Positions 1-8,779 of a stretch of 64,000 nucleotides of DNA are shown piece by piece. Origin of the DNA: Caulobacter vibrioides OR37. Lineage in GTDB: Bacteria; Pseudomonadota; Alphaproteobacteria; Caulobacterales; Caulobacteraceae. The notes beneath the pieces are model-generated. The model had not been told where the DNA came from, did no database searches, and saw nothing but the letters and a program-made list of their open reading frames with translations. The stretch is taken from contig NZ_APMP01000027.1 of assembly GCF_000372645.1 (NCBI RefSeq), forward strand, positions 1 through 64,000, given 5' to 3'. The first letter of the stretch is position 1, and each line of letters starts with the position of its first letter. The position numbers were made by a program, and so were the translations under genes.

Positions 1-29
1 AAGAGGGGAGGAGAAAATAGTCGCCTCTC

Positions 30-434
30 TCAATGCCCCCCGGCGCTCGGCGCCTTGCCGAACTTGGCCACGTCCGCCTCGGTCACCGGCTTGGCGTAGC
101 TGTTGCCGAAGTGGGTCCGCACATAGGTGATCGCCTCGGCGATCTGGGCGTTGCTGAGCATCCCGGCGAAGCCCGGCATCGCCCCCTTGCCGCCCGTGAC
201 GATGGTGATCGGATAGGCCGCGCCGGCCAGCCGGGGATTACTGGCCAGGGCGGGGATCGTCCCCGCGCCCGTCGCCCCCTTGGCGTCGGCCATGTGGCAC
301 GCCTGGCAGACCTGGGCGTAGACCTGCTCGCCGGTGACCGGCTTTGGCGCGCGCACCACGCCGCCGGCCGAGTCCTGAGCCGCCGCCGGAAAGGCCGCCA
401 GCGCCAGCACGGCGACAAGAACCCTCTTCCTCAT
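30..434 (-). CDS. Periplasmic c-type cytochrome (class I)
   Basis: A 134-residue secreted electron-transfer protein. It has an N-terminal signal peptide (MRKRVLVAVLALAAFPAAAQ) and a single heme-attachment motif CQACH at about residues 43-47. A Met in the GAMPGFAGML segment near residue 85 is the probable distal axial heme ligand. The length and single heme fit small class I cytochromes. The gene follows the flavin amine oxidase on the same strand with only 2 bases between stop and start, so the two are almost certainly co-transcribed. I infer that it takes electrons from that flavoenzyme. Heme attachment is clear from the motif; the partner is inference. Confidence 0.9.
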   Translation of the reverse strand: MRKRVLVAVLALAAFPAAAQDSAGGVVRAPKPVTGEQVYAQVCQACHMADAKGATGAGTIPALASNPRLAGAAYPITIVTGGKGAMPGFAGMLSNAQIAEAITYVRTHFGNSYAKPVTEADVAKFGKAPSAGGH

Positions 435-436
435 GC

Positions 437-2032
437 TCAGGCCTCCAGCGCGCGCTTGTGCAGACGGGTGATCGCGTCGATGGACGACAGCAGCGCGCCC
501 TCCATCCAGCAGCCGACATAGGAGGCGTGCTCGCCCGCCAGGACGATGCGGCGGTCCATGCCGACCAGGGTCTGGTAGTGCTGGGCGCGGACCTCGTCGC
601 TCCAGCGGGCGCAGCAGCCCAGCGTCCAGGGCACCCGGCTCCAGGCCACCGAGGCGCCGGTGACGAATTCCTTGCGGTAGCTGCCCGGGTGGATCACCGA
701 GCCCTGCGCCAAGGCCGCCTCGATCCGTTGTTCGGGCGTCAGGCCGCTCAGGCGATAGGCCCCCAGGTCGCGGGCGAAGGCGCCCAGCAGCACCGCCGGA
801 CCGTCCTTGAAGAAGTTATTGTTCGGATAGGAGATCAGGCCGATCTCCTGGTCGGTGAAACTGTGGCCGCCATAGATGAAGTCGTCCTCCTCCCAGAAGC
901 GGCGCTTCATCTCCAGGCCGATCTTGACCTGGCCCGAATAGGGCACGGCCTTGATGGCGGCCATCATCTCGTCGCTCACTTGCACATCGAGCTGCCCCAG
1001 GATGCCCAGCGGGATCGTGCAGACGCACCAGTCGGCCTTGGCGTCGGCGACCTTGCCCGTGGCGACATCGGCGTAGGTCACGGTGACGCCCTTGTCGTCC
1101 TGGGCGATCTTGCTGACCTTGGCGCCGTAAGTGATCAGGTCCGCGACCTGGCGGGCGAAGGCCTTGCCGATCATGTCCATGCCGCCCACCGGCTGGAACA
1201 TGGTCGTCTGCATCTCGTGGCCCATGAAGAAGGCCATCGAGGTCCAGACCTGCGGGTCCAGAACGTCGTGCAGGGCGTAGAGGTCCTTGGACGGGATCGG
1301 CGCGCCGTTGACGCCGCCGCCCGGCGGCCGCTCGTAGCCCCGGTGCGACGAGGCCTTCAGGCCGGCCGCGTACTTGTAGTCCTTGTCCAACATGCCCCAG
1401 CCCTTCAGGGCCTCCAGCAGCTTGTCGCGGTCCTCCTGGGTGACCGCCTCGTCCAGGGCCTTGGCGTTGATCGACTTGGCCAGCAGCTCGGCGATATTGC
1501 CCTCGAAGTCGGCGGCGGCGGCGTTGAAGCGCACCGGCTTGCCGCCGAAGGCCTCGGACGAGTGGACCCAGCCGGAGTGGTTGAACTGGATGAACGGCTC
1601 CAGCGCCACGCCGAAGGCCTTGCAGTAGTGCAGCAGGGTCCGGTGGTGATGCGGGATCCGCCACGGGCCGGGATTGAGATAGTTGCCGGCCGCGAAGCCG
1701 ACCTTCTGCGTCGCCCCGCCCAGCTCCGTATAGGTGTCGCCGCCGCGCAGCGACCAGTTGCGGCCGCCGGCCCGATTCTGGAACTCCAGGATCCGCACCT
1801 TGTAGCCGGCCTTGGTCAGCTCATAGGCCGCCAGCATCCCGGCCAGACCGGCGCCCAGCACGATCACCGAGGCCCCCGGCCGCGCGCCTTGCAGGTTCGG
1901 CGGGCCGTGGAACTGGGTCTCGGCCGCGTGGCCCAGGCTGGTCATGGCGCCATACAGCGCCGCCGTGCCCCCGACCCTGGCGATGGCCGACAGCAGCTGA
2001 CGCCGCGTCGGCGCGGCGATGCCCGACTCCAT
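437..2032 (-). CDS. Tat-exported flavin monoamine oxidase family protein
   Basis: A 531-residue FAD-dependent amine oxidase family protein. The chosen ATG is followed by TRRQLLSAIARVGG, a twin-arginine signal, which suggests folded export to the periplasm. The dinucleotide-binding motif VIVLGAGLAG lies at about residues 56-65 and is followed by the FAD-ribose acidic region (RILEFQNRAGGRN). A C-terminal GEHASYVGCWMEGALLSSIDA segment is the family's FAD-contact motif. The open frame extends upstream, but the Tat signal and an AAGGG Shine-Dalgarno support the start at 2032. The cytochrome c gene lies immediately downstream, so the physiological acceptor may be cytochrome c rather than oxygen. 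The substrate amine cannot be told from sequence. Confidence 0.88.
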   Translation of the reverse strand: MESGIAAPTRRQLLSAIARVGGTAALYGAMTSLGHAAETQFHGPPNLQGARPGASVIVLGAGLAGMLAAYELTKAGYKVRILEFQNRAGGRNWSLRGGDTYTELGGATQKVGFAAGNYLNPGPWRIPHHHRTLLHYCKAFGVALEPFIQFNHSGWVHSSEAFGGKPVRFNAAAADFEGNIAELLAKSINAKALDEAVTQEDRDKLLEALKGWGMLDKDYKYAAGLKASSHRGYERPPGGGVNGAPIPSKDLYALHDVLDPQVWTSMAFFMGHEMQTTMFQPVGGMDMIGKAFARQVADLITYGAKVSKIAQDDKGVTVTYADVATGKVADAKADWCVCTIPLGILGQLDVQVSDEMMAAIKAVPYSGQVKIGLEMKRRFWEEDDFIYGGHSFTDQEIGLISYPNNNFFKDGPAVLLGAFARDLGAYRLSGLTPEQRIEAALAQGSVIHPGSYRKEFVTGASVAWSRVPWTLGCCARWSDEVRAQHYQTLVGMDRRIVLAGEHASYVGCWMEGALLSSIDAITRLHKRALEA

Positions 2033-2189
2033 GGAATGCCCTTCCCCGCTGATCTCCCCGAAAGGGCTAGCAGGGCGGGCGGCGACAGCGAGAGGGCGAG
2101 GCGGAGCCGGCGGCGAACACGGCGGCAAAGCTCCGATTTATCGGCGCCGGGATCGTCCGGATGCGCGCGAACTGGGCAGGACCCGAAAT

Positions 2190-2305
2190 GAGCCCTCCCC
2201 CTCGATGGGGGAGGGTTGGGTGGGGGTGACCAGGGCCGCGGCGGCAGAACCGCCGTGTCACCCCCATCCACACCTTTTCCCCCATTTGAGGGCGAAGGGG
2301 GCGAG
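2190..2305. repeat. GC-rich intergenic palindromic repeat (CCTCCCCC/GGGGGAGG family, copy A)
   Basis: A tandem set of hairpins. CCCTCCCCC pairs with GGGGGAGGG at 2193-2215. A larger inverted repeat follows, GTGGGGGTGAC pairing with GTCACCCCCA, enclosing a GGCGG/CCGCC stem, and then a CCCCC/GGGGG stem. It fills the gap between the convergently read 3' end of the FKBP gene and the 5' end of the amine oxidase gene. Related copies occur near 12.1, 13.4, 37.0, 48.9 and 63.7 kb. Confidence 0.75.
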
Positions 2306-2308
2306 CGT

Positions 2309-2809
2309 CTAGTCGACCGGCAGCACGCCCAGCAGCTTCAGCCGGAAGACCATCACGCTGCCGCCGGGAATCGGGCCGTTGTCCTGGTCGCCATAGCCCA
2401 GCTCCGGCGGGACATAGAGCACCCACTCGTCGCCGACCTTCATCTTGGGCAGGGCCTCCATCCAGGCCTGCACCAGGCCGTCCAGCGGCATGATCGCCGC
2501 CTTGCCCCGCTCGAAGCTGCTGTCGAACACCTTGCCGTCCAGCAGCTTGCCCTCGTAGTGCACCTTGATGATGTCGCCGACCTTGGGCGAGACGCCGTCC
2601 TTAGGACCGCTGGCCACGACCTTGTACTGCAGGCCCGACGGCAGGCGCACGACGCCCGGGGCCGTCGCGTTCTTCTCCATGAACGCCTTGCCGGCCACGG
2701 CGGCGGGCGACGGCGCGGCGTTCAGCTGCGGCGGCGGCGAGGCCTGCTGGGCGTGAGCCGCGCCGGCGGCGGCGAGAACGGCGGCGAAGGCCAGGGAAGC
2801 AAAGCGCAT
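2309..2809 (-). CDS. FKBP-type peptidyl-prolyl cis-trans isomerase, secreted
   Basis: A 166-residue protein with a signal peptide (MRFASLAFAAVLAAAGAAHAQ) and a linker, followed by one FKBP domain from about residue 60 to the end. The domain shows the canonical VHYEGKLLDGKVFDSSFERG entry, the W in LVQAWMEALPKMKVGD, and the PPELGYGDQDNGPIPGGSVMVFRLKLL ending. The active-site pocket residues (Y, D, F, W, Y) appear present. It probably acts as a periplasmic prolyl isomerase assisting folding of exported proteins. It has no MIP/FkpA-type dimerisation arm. It is transcribed alone, with copy A of the GC-rich repeat just past its stop codon. Confidence 0.92.
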   Translation of the reverse strand: MRFASLAFAAVLAAAGAAHAQQASPPPQLNAAPSPAAVAGKAFMEKNATAPGVVRLPSGLQYKVVASGPKDGVSPKVGDIIKVHYEGKLLDGKVFDSSFERGKAAIMPLDGLVQAWMEALPKMKVGDEWVLYVPPELGYGDQDNGPIPGGSVMVFRLKLLGVLPVD

Positions 2810-3030
2810 GTAGAGGTTCCAGAGCTCGAAGCGGCGTCAGTGAGCGACACCGTAGCGATCCTTGAGCGGAACTTCGCGGCGAAATTTGGGGAGGTGGAAG
2901 GGAACCGACCTGGACGAACCCACGGAGAGCTCCTCCCTCGCGACGCGGGAGCATCTCTTCTCCCCCCTAACGCTCCGACCCGCGCGCGATTCATGCTAGG
3001 CACAGCGCCCAGGCCGCCCACCGGAGCTCC

Positions 3031-4080
3031 ATGGACCTCAGCCAGCTAGACGTGATCACGCGAGTCGCGGGGGCCACGCTTCTGTTGTCTCTGGCGGCGT
3101 TGCTGGCGCGGGATCCGCGCACGCGGCGGCTGGCGGCCTATTTCGCGCCCATGGCCCTGTGTCTGGCCGGGTTCCTGGCGGGCAACACGCCCGACGCCGC
3201 GCTGCGACTGGGCGGAGTGCTGGGCCACGCCAGCGCGCTGATCGCCGGCTACGCCGCCGTCTTTCTGTGGTGGTTCTGCCTGGCGAGCTTCGATCCGACA
3301 TTCCGACCGCGCGGCGCCGTGTTGGCGGCGGGCTTGCTGTGGCTGGCGGTCGCCAGCGCCGATCGCGGCCTGCTGGGCCCCGCCCTAGAGAGCCGGGGTC
3401 TGTCCTGGATCCTGATCGCGCTTGGTCTGGCCATGATCGGCTATCTGTTCTGGCTCTTGGTTCGCGACCACTCGGGCGACCTGGTCGACGAGCGTCGGCG
3501 GGCGCGGGTGCTGGTGGTGGTGCTGCTGGCCGGCCAGCTCGGCGCCGACTTCCTGGTCGATCTGGTGATGGGGATGGACTGGAACCCGCGCGGCTTCACC
3601 ATCCTCCAGAACACCGTCTTGCTGGCGTTCTCCGCCTGGCTGGCCCTGCGCCTGCTGCCCGTTCCCGTCCCGGCGTCCGCCGCCGCGCCCGCCATCCCGC
3701 CGGCGCAAGGCGGTGAGGCCCGCCTGACCGAACGCCTGCGGACGCTGGTCGAGATCGAGAAGGTCCACCTCGAGCCCGACCTGACCTTCGCCGACTTCGC
3801 CCGCCGGATGGGCGCCCCCGAGCGAACCGTGCGCCAGCTGATCAACCACCGCCTGGGCCACGATCATTTCCGCGCCTTCCTCAACGCCCGCCGGGTAGCT
3901 GAAGCCAAGCGCCTGCTGGCCGATCCGGCGCGGGCCGGCGACAAGCTGATCGCCATCGCCCTGGACAGCGGCTTTTCCTCGCTGGCCTCGTTCAACCGCG
4001 CGTTCCAGGCCGTGGAAGGCCAGCCGCCCAGCGCCTTCCGCGCCGCGCCGAGTCCTGAGGAACGCTCCGTCGTCTTCTGA
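3031..4080 (+). CDS. AraC-family regulator with multi-pass membrane N-terminus
   Basis: A 349-residue protein. Residues 1 to about 215 are strongly hydrophobic and form roughly seven membrane segments, ending in an Ala/Pro linker (PVPVPASAAAPAIPPAQ). The C-terminal 100 residues are an AraC/XylS DNA-binding domain with two helix-turn-helix units: FADFARRMGAPERTVRQLINHRLG, then IAIALDSGFSSLASFNRAFQAVEGQPPSAFR, the second being the family signature. The architecture suggests a membrane-anchored one-component sensor. Its ligand and targets are unknown. The CPBP protease gene follows on the same strand after about 60 bases, so the two may be co-expressed. Confidence 0.88.
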   Translation: MDLSQLDVITRVAGATLLLSLAALLARDPRTRRLAAYFAPMALCLAGFLAGNTPDAALRLGGVLGHASALIAGYAAVFLWWFCLASFDPTFRPRGAVLAAGLLWLAVASADRGLLGPALESRGLSWILIALGLAMIGYLFWLLVRDHSGDLVDERRRARVLVVVLLAGQLGADFLVDLVMGMDWNPRGFTILQNTVLLAFSAWLALRLLPVPVPASAAAPAIPPAQGGEARLTERLRTLVEIEKVHLEPDLTFADFARRMGAPERTVRQLINHRLGHDHFRAFLNARRVAEAKRLLADPARAGDKLIAIALDSGFSSLASFNRAFQAVEGQPPSAFRAAPSPEERSVVF

Positions 4081-4141
4081 GAAGCGGGCCATGGCGGCGC
4101 GGCCTATGGCCAAGCCTCCATCCCAGCTTCGAGGCGACTTC

Positions 4142-4852
4142 ATGGACGGCATTTTCACCATTGGCGCGATCATCGCGCTCCTTCTGGCGGCGGGCGGGGC
4201 GATCGCCGCTTTGACGGGACGGGGCGGCGTCTCGTTCCGCTGGCTCTTCGTGGCGGCGGGCCTCGTGCTGCTGAACGACGCCCTACTGACCCGCTTTTAT
4301 CGCCTGGTTCCCGACCTGATCCACGGCCATTGGAACTGGCAAGGCAAGCTGACCGCCTTGCTCGTCACCCTGGCGGTCGCCGCCCTGCCCGCCTTCGGCT
4401 GGCGCGCCAGCGGCCTGACCTTGCGCCAGGCCGATCTGAAGGCGCCGCTGATCGTCGCCGGGCTCTACGGCCTGCTGTTCGTCGGCTTGGCTTTGGCGCT
4501 CCCCAACGCGCCGGTGACCGCCGAGACCCTGGCCTTTCAACTGACCATGCCGGGCCTTGAAGAAGAGGCCTTCTACCGCGGGATCCTGCTGCTGGCCCTG
4601 GACCGCGCCTTCATCGGCCGCGCGCGTTTCCTGGGCGTCGACTGGAGCTGGGGCGCGGCCCTGTCGTGCGCCCTGTTCGGCCTGGCCCACGCCTTCGGGA
4701 TCTCGCGCGGCGAGGTTTCCTTCGAGCCGCTCGCCTTCGCCCTGACCGCCGGCCCGTCCCTGATCGCCGTCTGGCTGCGCCTGCGCACCGGCAGCATCCT
4801 ATTGCCCGTGCTGATGCACAACCTGGGCAACGCGGCGTCGTTGCTGGTCTAA
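4142..4852 (+). CDS. CPBP-family intramembrane metalloprotease
   Basis: A 236-residue multi-pass membrane protein of the CAAX-protease and bacteriocin-processing (Abi/Rce1-like) family. The diagnostic motifs are EEAFYRG at about residue 140 (EExxxR), FGLAHAFG about 40 residues later (FxxxH), and a C-terminal HNLGN. These are the metal-ligand and catalytic positions of the family, so it is probably active. An upstream ATG at 4091 is in frame, but GAGGCG five bases before 4142 favours the start used here. The substrate is unknown. It lies downstream of the membrane AraC regulator, which may control it. Confidence 0.85.
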   Translation: MDGIFTIGAIIALLLAAGGAIAALTGRGGVSFRWLFVAAGLVLLNDALLTRFYRLVPDLIHGHWNWQGKLTALLVTLAVAALPAFGWRASGLTLRQADLKAPLIVAGLYGLLFVGLALALPNAPVTAETLAFQLTMPGLEEEAFYRGILLLALDRAFIGRARFLGVDWSWGAALSCALFGLAHAFGISRGEVSFEPLAFALTAGPSLIAVWLRLRTGSILLPVLMHNLGNAASLLV

Positions 4853-4874
4853 AGGGGCTCTGAACCTTTGAAGA

Positions 4875-4925
4875 TAGAGCCTGTCTAGGGGTTTGGATGG
4901 CGCCACCCAAACGAGACAGGCTCTA
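4875..4925. repeat. Palindromic element at the 3' end of the GH43 gene (TAGAGCC family, copy 1)
   Basis: Perfect 12-bp arms (TAGAGCCTGTCT at 4875-4886, complement at 4914-4925) enclose an imperfect inner palindrome, GTTTGG..TGGCGCCA..CCAAAC. On the minus strand the last three bases of the right arm (4923-4925) are the TAG stop codon of the GH43 gene. The hairpin also lies after the CPBP gene, so it probably terminates both convergent transcripts. Related elements occur at 18.4, 22.3, 45.9 and 55.5 kb. Confidence 0.8.
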
Positions 4926-6575
4926 CCGCTCCGCCCCGTGGGCGTAGACGCCCAGCATGGTCCCGACGAAGCCGCCGGCGACCTTGGTCGACAGGGTCGT
5001 GGCGTCGGCGTCGGCCGCCAGGGTTTCCCAGCGGCCGGGCGCGGCGGCGTAGGCGAAGTCGGCCTTGCCGCCCCGGATGCGGATGCGCAGGTCCAGAGAC
5101 TGGCCGGATTTGAGGGAAACCGGCTTTTGAGCCACCACGACGCCATCGACAGGATCGCCCTTGCCGGCCCGCTTCTCGACCCGCGCCCAGGTCTTGCCGC
5201 CGTCGCGGACCAGACCGACGAACCAGTAGAAGTCGTCGTTCTGCACGGCCACCAGCCCCGCCTTGTCGCCGTCGGCGCGGGGCGTGAAGCGCACGGTGGT
5301 CGAGACGCTGGCGTTCATGTGCTGCTGGCGGCGCGCCCAGACCGACGGCTGGTCGTGGTCGCCGATCCTGGCCGCCCGCGCCCGCACGGTCAGCGCCCCG
5401 CCCTTCACCGACCACCAGCGTTCGGTCGGGATGCGCATGGTCATCCAGCCCTTCGGCAGCTCGGGCCCGGCGAAGGTCTCTGCCGCCGTGAACGGGCCCG
5501 CGTTCGGCGCCGCCTTCATCGCCGGCGGCTTCGGCGCGGCGTGGACGTAGGGGATGGCCTGGCCCCTCGGCAGGATCACCGGCCAGCCGTCCTTCCAGTC
5601 GACCGGCAGCAGGAACGTCTCGCGGCCGGTGTTGTAGAGGTCGTCGCCATACGGCCGCACGGCCAGGAAGGTCGCCCACCACTGGCCGTCGGGCGTGTCG
5701 ACCAGGTCGGCGTGACCGGCCGAGGTGATCGGCAGGGGGCGGTCCCTGGGCAGGTCGCGCTGGGTCAGGATCGGATTATCAGCATACGGAACGTATGGCC
5801 CGGTCACCGCCTTGGCGCGCAGCACGACCTGGCTGTGGCCCTCGGCCGTGCCGCCCTCGGCGGCGATCAGATAGTACCAGCCGTCCTTCTTGAGGATGTG
5901 CGGCCCCTCGGGCCAGATCGGCTTGGCGGCCGGATTGACGCCCTTGTCCAGCAGCACCGAACGCGGGCCGACCGTCTTCCTGGCCTGGAGGTCGTACTCC
6001 TGGATCCAGATGGCGCGGTGGCCGGGATACTCGGCCTTTTCCGGCGGCTCGTCGTTGTTGACGATCCAGGCCTTGCCGTCGTCGTCGAAGAAGATCGAGC
6101 TGTCGATGCCGCCCACCTCGGGCAGCCATACCGGGTCCGACCATGGCCCCTTGGGGTCCTTGGCGGTGATCAGGAAGTTGCCGCCGCAGTCGACGCAGGT
6201 GTTGAGGATGTAGAACAGCCCGTCGTGATAGGTGATCGCCGGGGCGAACACGGCGCGCGACAGGCCCAGGCGCTTGAAGTCCAGCATCCCCGGCCGGTCC
6301 AGCGCGTTGCCGATCTGCGTCCAGTGGACGAGGTCGGTCGAGTGATAGATCGGCAGGCCGGGGAACCAGGCGAAGGTCGAGTTGACCAGATAGTAGTCCT
6401 TGCCCGCCCGGGTGATCGACGGATCGGGGTGGAAGCCCTGCAGGATCGGATTGCGGTACTGCCCCGGCGCGGCCTTGACGACGTCCGAGGGGTCCGAGCC
6501 GCTGTAGACGAAGTGGCTGAAGCGGGCGGTGTTGGGCGCGGCGGCGAGGGCCGCGGCCAGGATGACGCCGATCAT
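4923..6575 (-). CDS. Glycoside hydrolase family 43 (beta-xylosidase / arabinofuranosidase type)
   Basis: A 550-residue secreted enzyme with a short signal peptide (MIGVILAAALAAAPNTARF). Residues about 40-340 form a five-bladed GH43 propeller with family landmarks: NPILQGFHPDPSI (catalytic-base Asp), the DSSIFFDDDGKAWIV strand (pKa-modulating Asp) and EGPHILKKDGWYYL (acid Glu). The C-terminal 200 residues are the beta-sandwich typical of GH43 xylosidases (ERWWSVKGGALTVRA onward, with RIRGGKADFAYA). It most likely trims xylo- or arabino-oligosaccharides in the periplasm. It is divergent from the TetR gene by about 90 bp. Its stop codon lies inside a palindromic repeat. Confidence 0.92.
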   Translation of the reverse strand: MIGVILAAALAAAPNTARFSHFVYSGSDPSDVVKAAPGQYRNPILQGFHPDPSITRAGKDYYLVNSTFAWFPGLPIYHSTDLVHWTQIGNALDRPGMLDFKRLGLSRAVFAPAITYHDGLFYILNTCVDCGGNFLITAKDPKGPWSDPVWLPEVGGIDSSIFFDDDGKAWIVNNDEPPEKAEYPGHRAIWIQEYDLQARKTVGPRSVLLDKGVNPAAKPIWPEGPHILKKDGWYYLIAAEGGTAEGHSQVVLRAKAVTGPYVPYADNPILTQRDLPRDRPLPITSAGHADLVDTPDGQWWATFLAVRPYGDDLYNTGRETFLLPVDWKDGWPVILPRGQAIPYVHAAPKPPAMKAAPNAGPFTAAETFAGPELPKGWMTMRIPTERWWSVKGGALTVRARAARIGDHDQPSVWARRQQHMNASVSTTVRFTPRADGDKAGLVAVQNDDFYWFVGLVRDGGKTWARVEKRAGKGDPVDGVVVAQKPVSLKSGQSLDLRIRIRGGKADFAYAAAPGRWETLAADADATTLSTKVAGGFVGTMLGVYAHGAER

Positions 6576-6667
6576 GTCGAACTCCTGTGAACGCTGGTCG
6601 AGACGCGAGGTGACGGCGGGGGCGCGATCCGACTATGGTTCCGGCCCGAGGAACGCCAGGAGGACCC

Positions 6668-7258
6668 TTGACCACCGAAGCCCAAGCGCCCGTCAAACGC
6701 GGCCCCGGCCGCCCCCGCGATCCCGAGGTCGAGCGGCGGATGAAGCGCGCGGCGCTGGAGACCCTGGCCGAGCACGGCTTTTCCGGCCTGACCCTGGAGC
6801 GGATCTGCGAACGGGCCGGCGCCCCGCGCGCCACCTTCTACCGCCGCTGGGCGACGCCGATCGAGGCGGTCGCCGAGGCCTTCGACGACGCGTTCCACTT
6901 TCCCGAGCTGCCCGACACTGGCGACGTGGTGAAGGACCTGGTGATCCTGGGCCAGGCCATCCTGTCGCTCTATGGCGACCCGGTCATGGGGCCGTGCATG
7001 AGCTTTCTGATGGCCGAGAGCCGGGTGCGGCCCGAACTGGTGGACCGCCACCGCCACGACTTCCCGCGCCGGCGGGCCTATAACCGCTCGGTCGTCGAGC
7101 GAGCCATGGCGCGCGGCGAGATCGCCGCCGACATCGACCCCGACCTGATCATCGACGTAATCAGCGGCCTGGCCCTGAACAACCAGGCCACCGGCCGTCC
7201 GGTGACCGTCGAGATGCTGGAGTTCGTGGTGCGACGGCTGCTGAACAAGCCGGCCTGA
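6668..7258 (+). CDS. TetR/AcrR-family transcriptional regulator
   Basis: A 196-residue protein if started at the TTG at 6668, which sits four bases after AGGAGG. An in-frame ATG at 6635 would add 11 residues and has no comparable ribosome site. The N-terminus carries the TetR helix-turn-helix (ALETLAEHGFSGLTLERICERAGAPRATFYRRWATP), followed by an all-helical ligand domain with a TetR C-terminal layout (MGPCMSFLMAESRVRPELVDRHRHDF). It is divergently oriented to the GH43 gene, the obvious candidate target. No clear operator palindrome was seen in the 90-bp gap. The ligand is unknown. Confidence 0.9.
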   Translation: MTTEAQAPVKRGPGRPRDPEVERRMKRAALETLAEHGFSGLTLERICERAGAPRATFYRRWATPIEAVAEAFDDAFHFPELPDTGDVVKDLVILGQAILSLYGDPVMGPCMSFLMAESRVRPELVDRHRHDFPRRRAYNRSVVERAMARGEIAADIDPDLIIDVISGLALNNQATGRPVTVEMLEFVVRRLLNKPA

Positions 7259-7399
7259 CCGCCGCGCGCGACGCGCGAAAAGGCGCGCCCGGGGGTGCGC
7301 CAGGGGGTGCGGAAGTCCGCCGCTGGCGCGTCGTAGAGAAGAGACGCTGTTCCCGTCCGGGAACGAGCCTTGCAAGACAGCGCAATTCGGGGAAGGCCC

Positions 7400-8713
7400 A
7401 TGAAGAAGACCCTCATCGTCACCGCGGCCCTGGCGGCCCTGGCCACCTCGGCCCTCGGCGCGCCGCTGAACGTCCTGGCGACCAAGACGGCGATCGACGC
7501 CCAGCTGGACCACGACTATCCGGCGCTCGACGCGCTGTACAAGGACATCCACAGCCATCCGGAGCTGGGCTTCCAGGAGGTGGAGACGGCCAAGAAGCTG
7601 GCCGCCCAGATGCGGGCCCTGGGCTTCACCGTCACCGAGGGCGTCGGCAAGACCGGCGTCGTGGCCGTGCTGAAGAACGGCGACGGCCCCAAGGTGCTGA
7701 TCCGCACCGAGCTGGACGCCCTGCCGATGCAGGAAAAGACCGGCTTGCCCTATGCCAGCACGGCGACGGCGATGTGGAACGGCGAGAAGGTCTTCGTCGA
7801 CCATTCGTGCGGCCACGACATCCACATGGCCGCCTGGATCGGGACGGCCCGCCAGATGGTCGCCCGCAAGGCCCAGTGGAAGGGCACGCTGGTCTTCGTG
7901 GCCCAGCCCTCGGAAGAGACGGTCAGCGGCGCCAAGGCCATGCTGGCGGACGGCTTCATCGACCGGTTCGGCAAGCCCGACTACGGCTTCGCCCTGCACG
8001 TCGGCCCGGGCGCGGCCGGCGAGGTCTATTACAAGCCTGGCGTCCTGACCTCGACCTCGGACGCCCTGGACGTGACCTTCAACGGACGCGGCGCGCACGG
8101 CTCGATGCCGGCCGCCTCGATCGACCCGGTGATGATGGCGGCCCGCTTCACCGTGGACGTCCAGAGCGTGATCAGCCGCGAGAAGGACCCGGCCGCGTTC
8201 GGCGTCGTCACCGTCGGCTCGATCCAGGCCGGCAGCGCGGGCAACATCATTCCGGACAAGGCCAAGGTGCGCGGCACGATCCGCACCCAGGACGCCGCCG
8301 TCCGCGACAAGATCCTGGCCGGGGTCGAGCGCACCGTCAAAGGCGTCACCGAGATGGCCGGCGCCCCGCCGGCGGACCTGACCATCACCCCCGGGGGCAA
8401 GGCGGTGATCAACGACCAGGCCCTGACCGACCGCACGGCGGCGGTGTTCAAGACCGCCTTCGGGGCGCGCGCCGTCCTGACGCCCCAGCCCGGCTCGGCC
8501 TCGGAGGACTATTCGGAATTCATCATCGCCGGCGTGCCGTCCGTCTATTTCAGCATCGGCGGCTACGATCCGGCGGTGATCGCCAAGGCCAAGGCCGAGG
8601 GCAAGGTCCTGCCGGTCAACCACTCGCCCTATTTCGCGCCGGTCCCCGAGCCCAGCATCCGCACCGGCGTCGAGGCCATGACCCTGGCGGTCATGAACGT
8701 GATGGCCAAATAG
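7400..8713 (+). CDS. M20-family amidohydrolase (IAA-amino acid/hippurate hydrolase type), exported
   Basis: A 437-residue metal-dependent amidohydrolase with a signal peptide (MKKTLIVTAALAALATSALG). M20D motifs are present: SHPELGFQE, IRTELDALPMQEKTGLPYAS, the metal-ligand DHSCGHDIHMA, QPSEETVSGAKAMLADG, the dimerisation-lid GAHGSMPAASIDPV, and SASEDYSEF near the end. The family cleaves N-acyl amino acids, hippurate or auxin conjugates. Many members are cytoplasmic, so the leader peptide marks this one as periplasmic. The start at 7400 follows GGGGAAGG. It stands alone between the TetR gene and the convergent alpha-glucuronidase. Confidence 0.92.
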   Translation: MKKTLIVTAALAALATSALGAPLNVLATKTAIDAQLDHDYPALDALYKDIHSHPELGFQEVETAKKLAAQMRALGFTVTEGVGKTGVVAVLKNGDGPKVLIRTELDALPMQEKTGLPYASTATAMWNGEKVFVDHSCGHDIHMAAWIGTARQMVARKAQWKGTLVFVAQPSEETVSGAKAMLADGFIDRFGKPDYGFALHVGPGAAGEVYYKPGVLTSTSDALDVTFNGRGAHGSMPAASIDPVMMAARFTVDVQSVISREKDPAAFGVVTVGSIQAGSAGNIIPDKAKVRGTIRTQDAAVRDKILAGVERTVKGVTEMAGAPPADLTITPGGKAVINDQALTDRTAAVFKTAFGARAVLTPQPGSASEDYSEFIIAGVPSVYFSIGGYDPAVIAKAKAEGKVLPVNHSPYFAPVPEPSIRTGVEAMTLAVMNVMAK

Positions 8714-8779
8714 GCCCCGGCGCCGGGGAGGCCTCCGCCCTCCCCGGTCGCCCGGCCGCGAGCGGCGTGCTGGCATCGC

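Noticed and set aside
344..2191. Long plus-strand frame across the amine oxidase
   Set aside because: Antisense to a flavoenzyme with well-formed motifs; composition is Arg/Gly/Val-rich and low in complexity.
6572..8776. Long minus-strand frame across the TetR and M20 genes
   Set aside because: It spans two opposed genes with recognisable domains and lacks any of its own.
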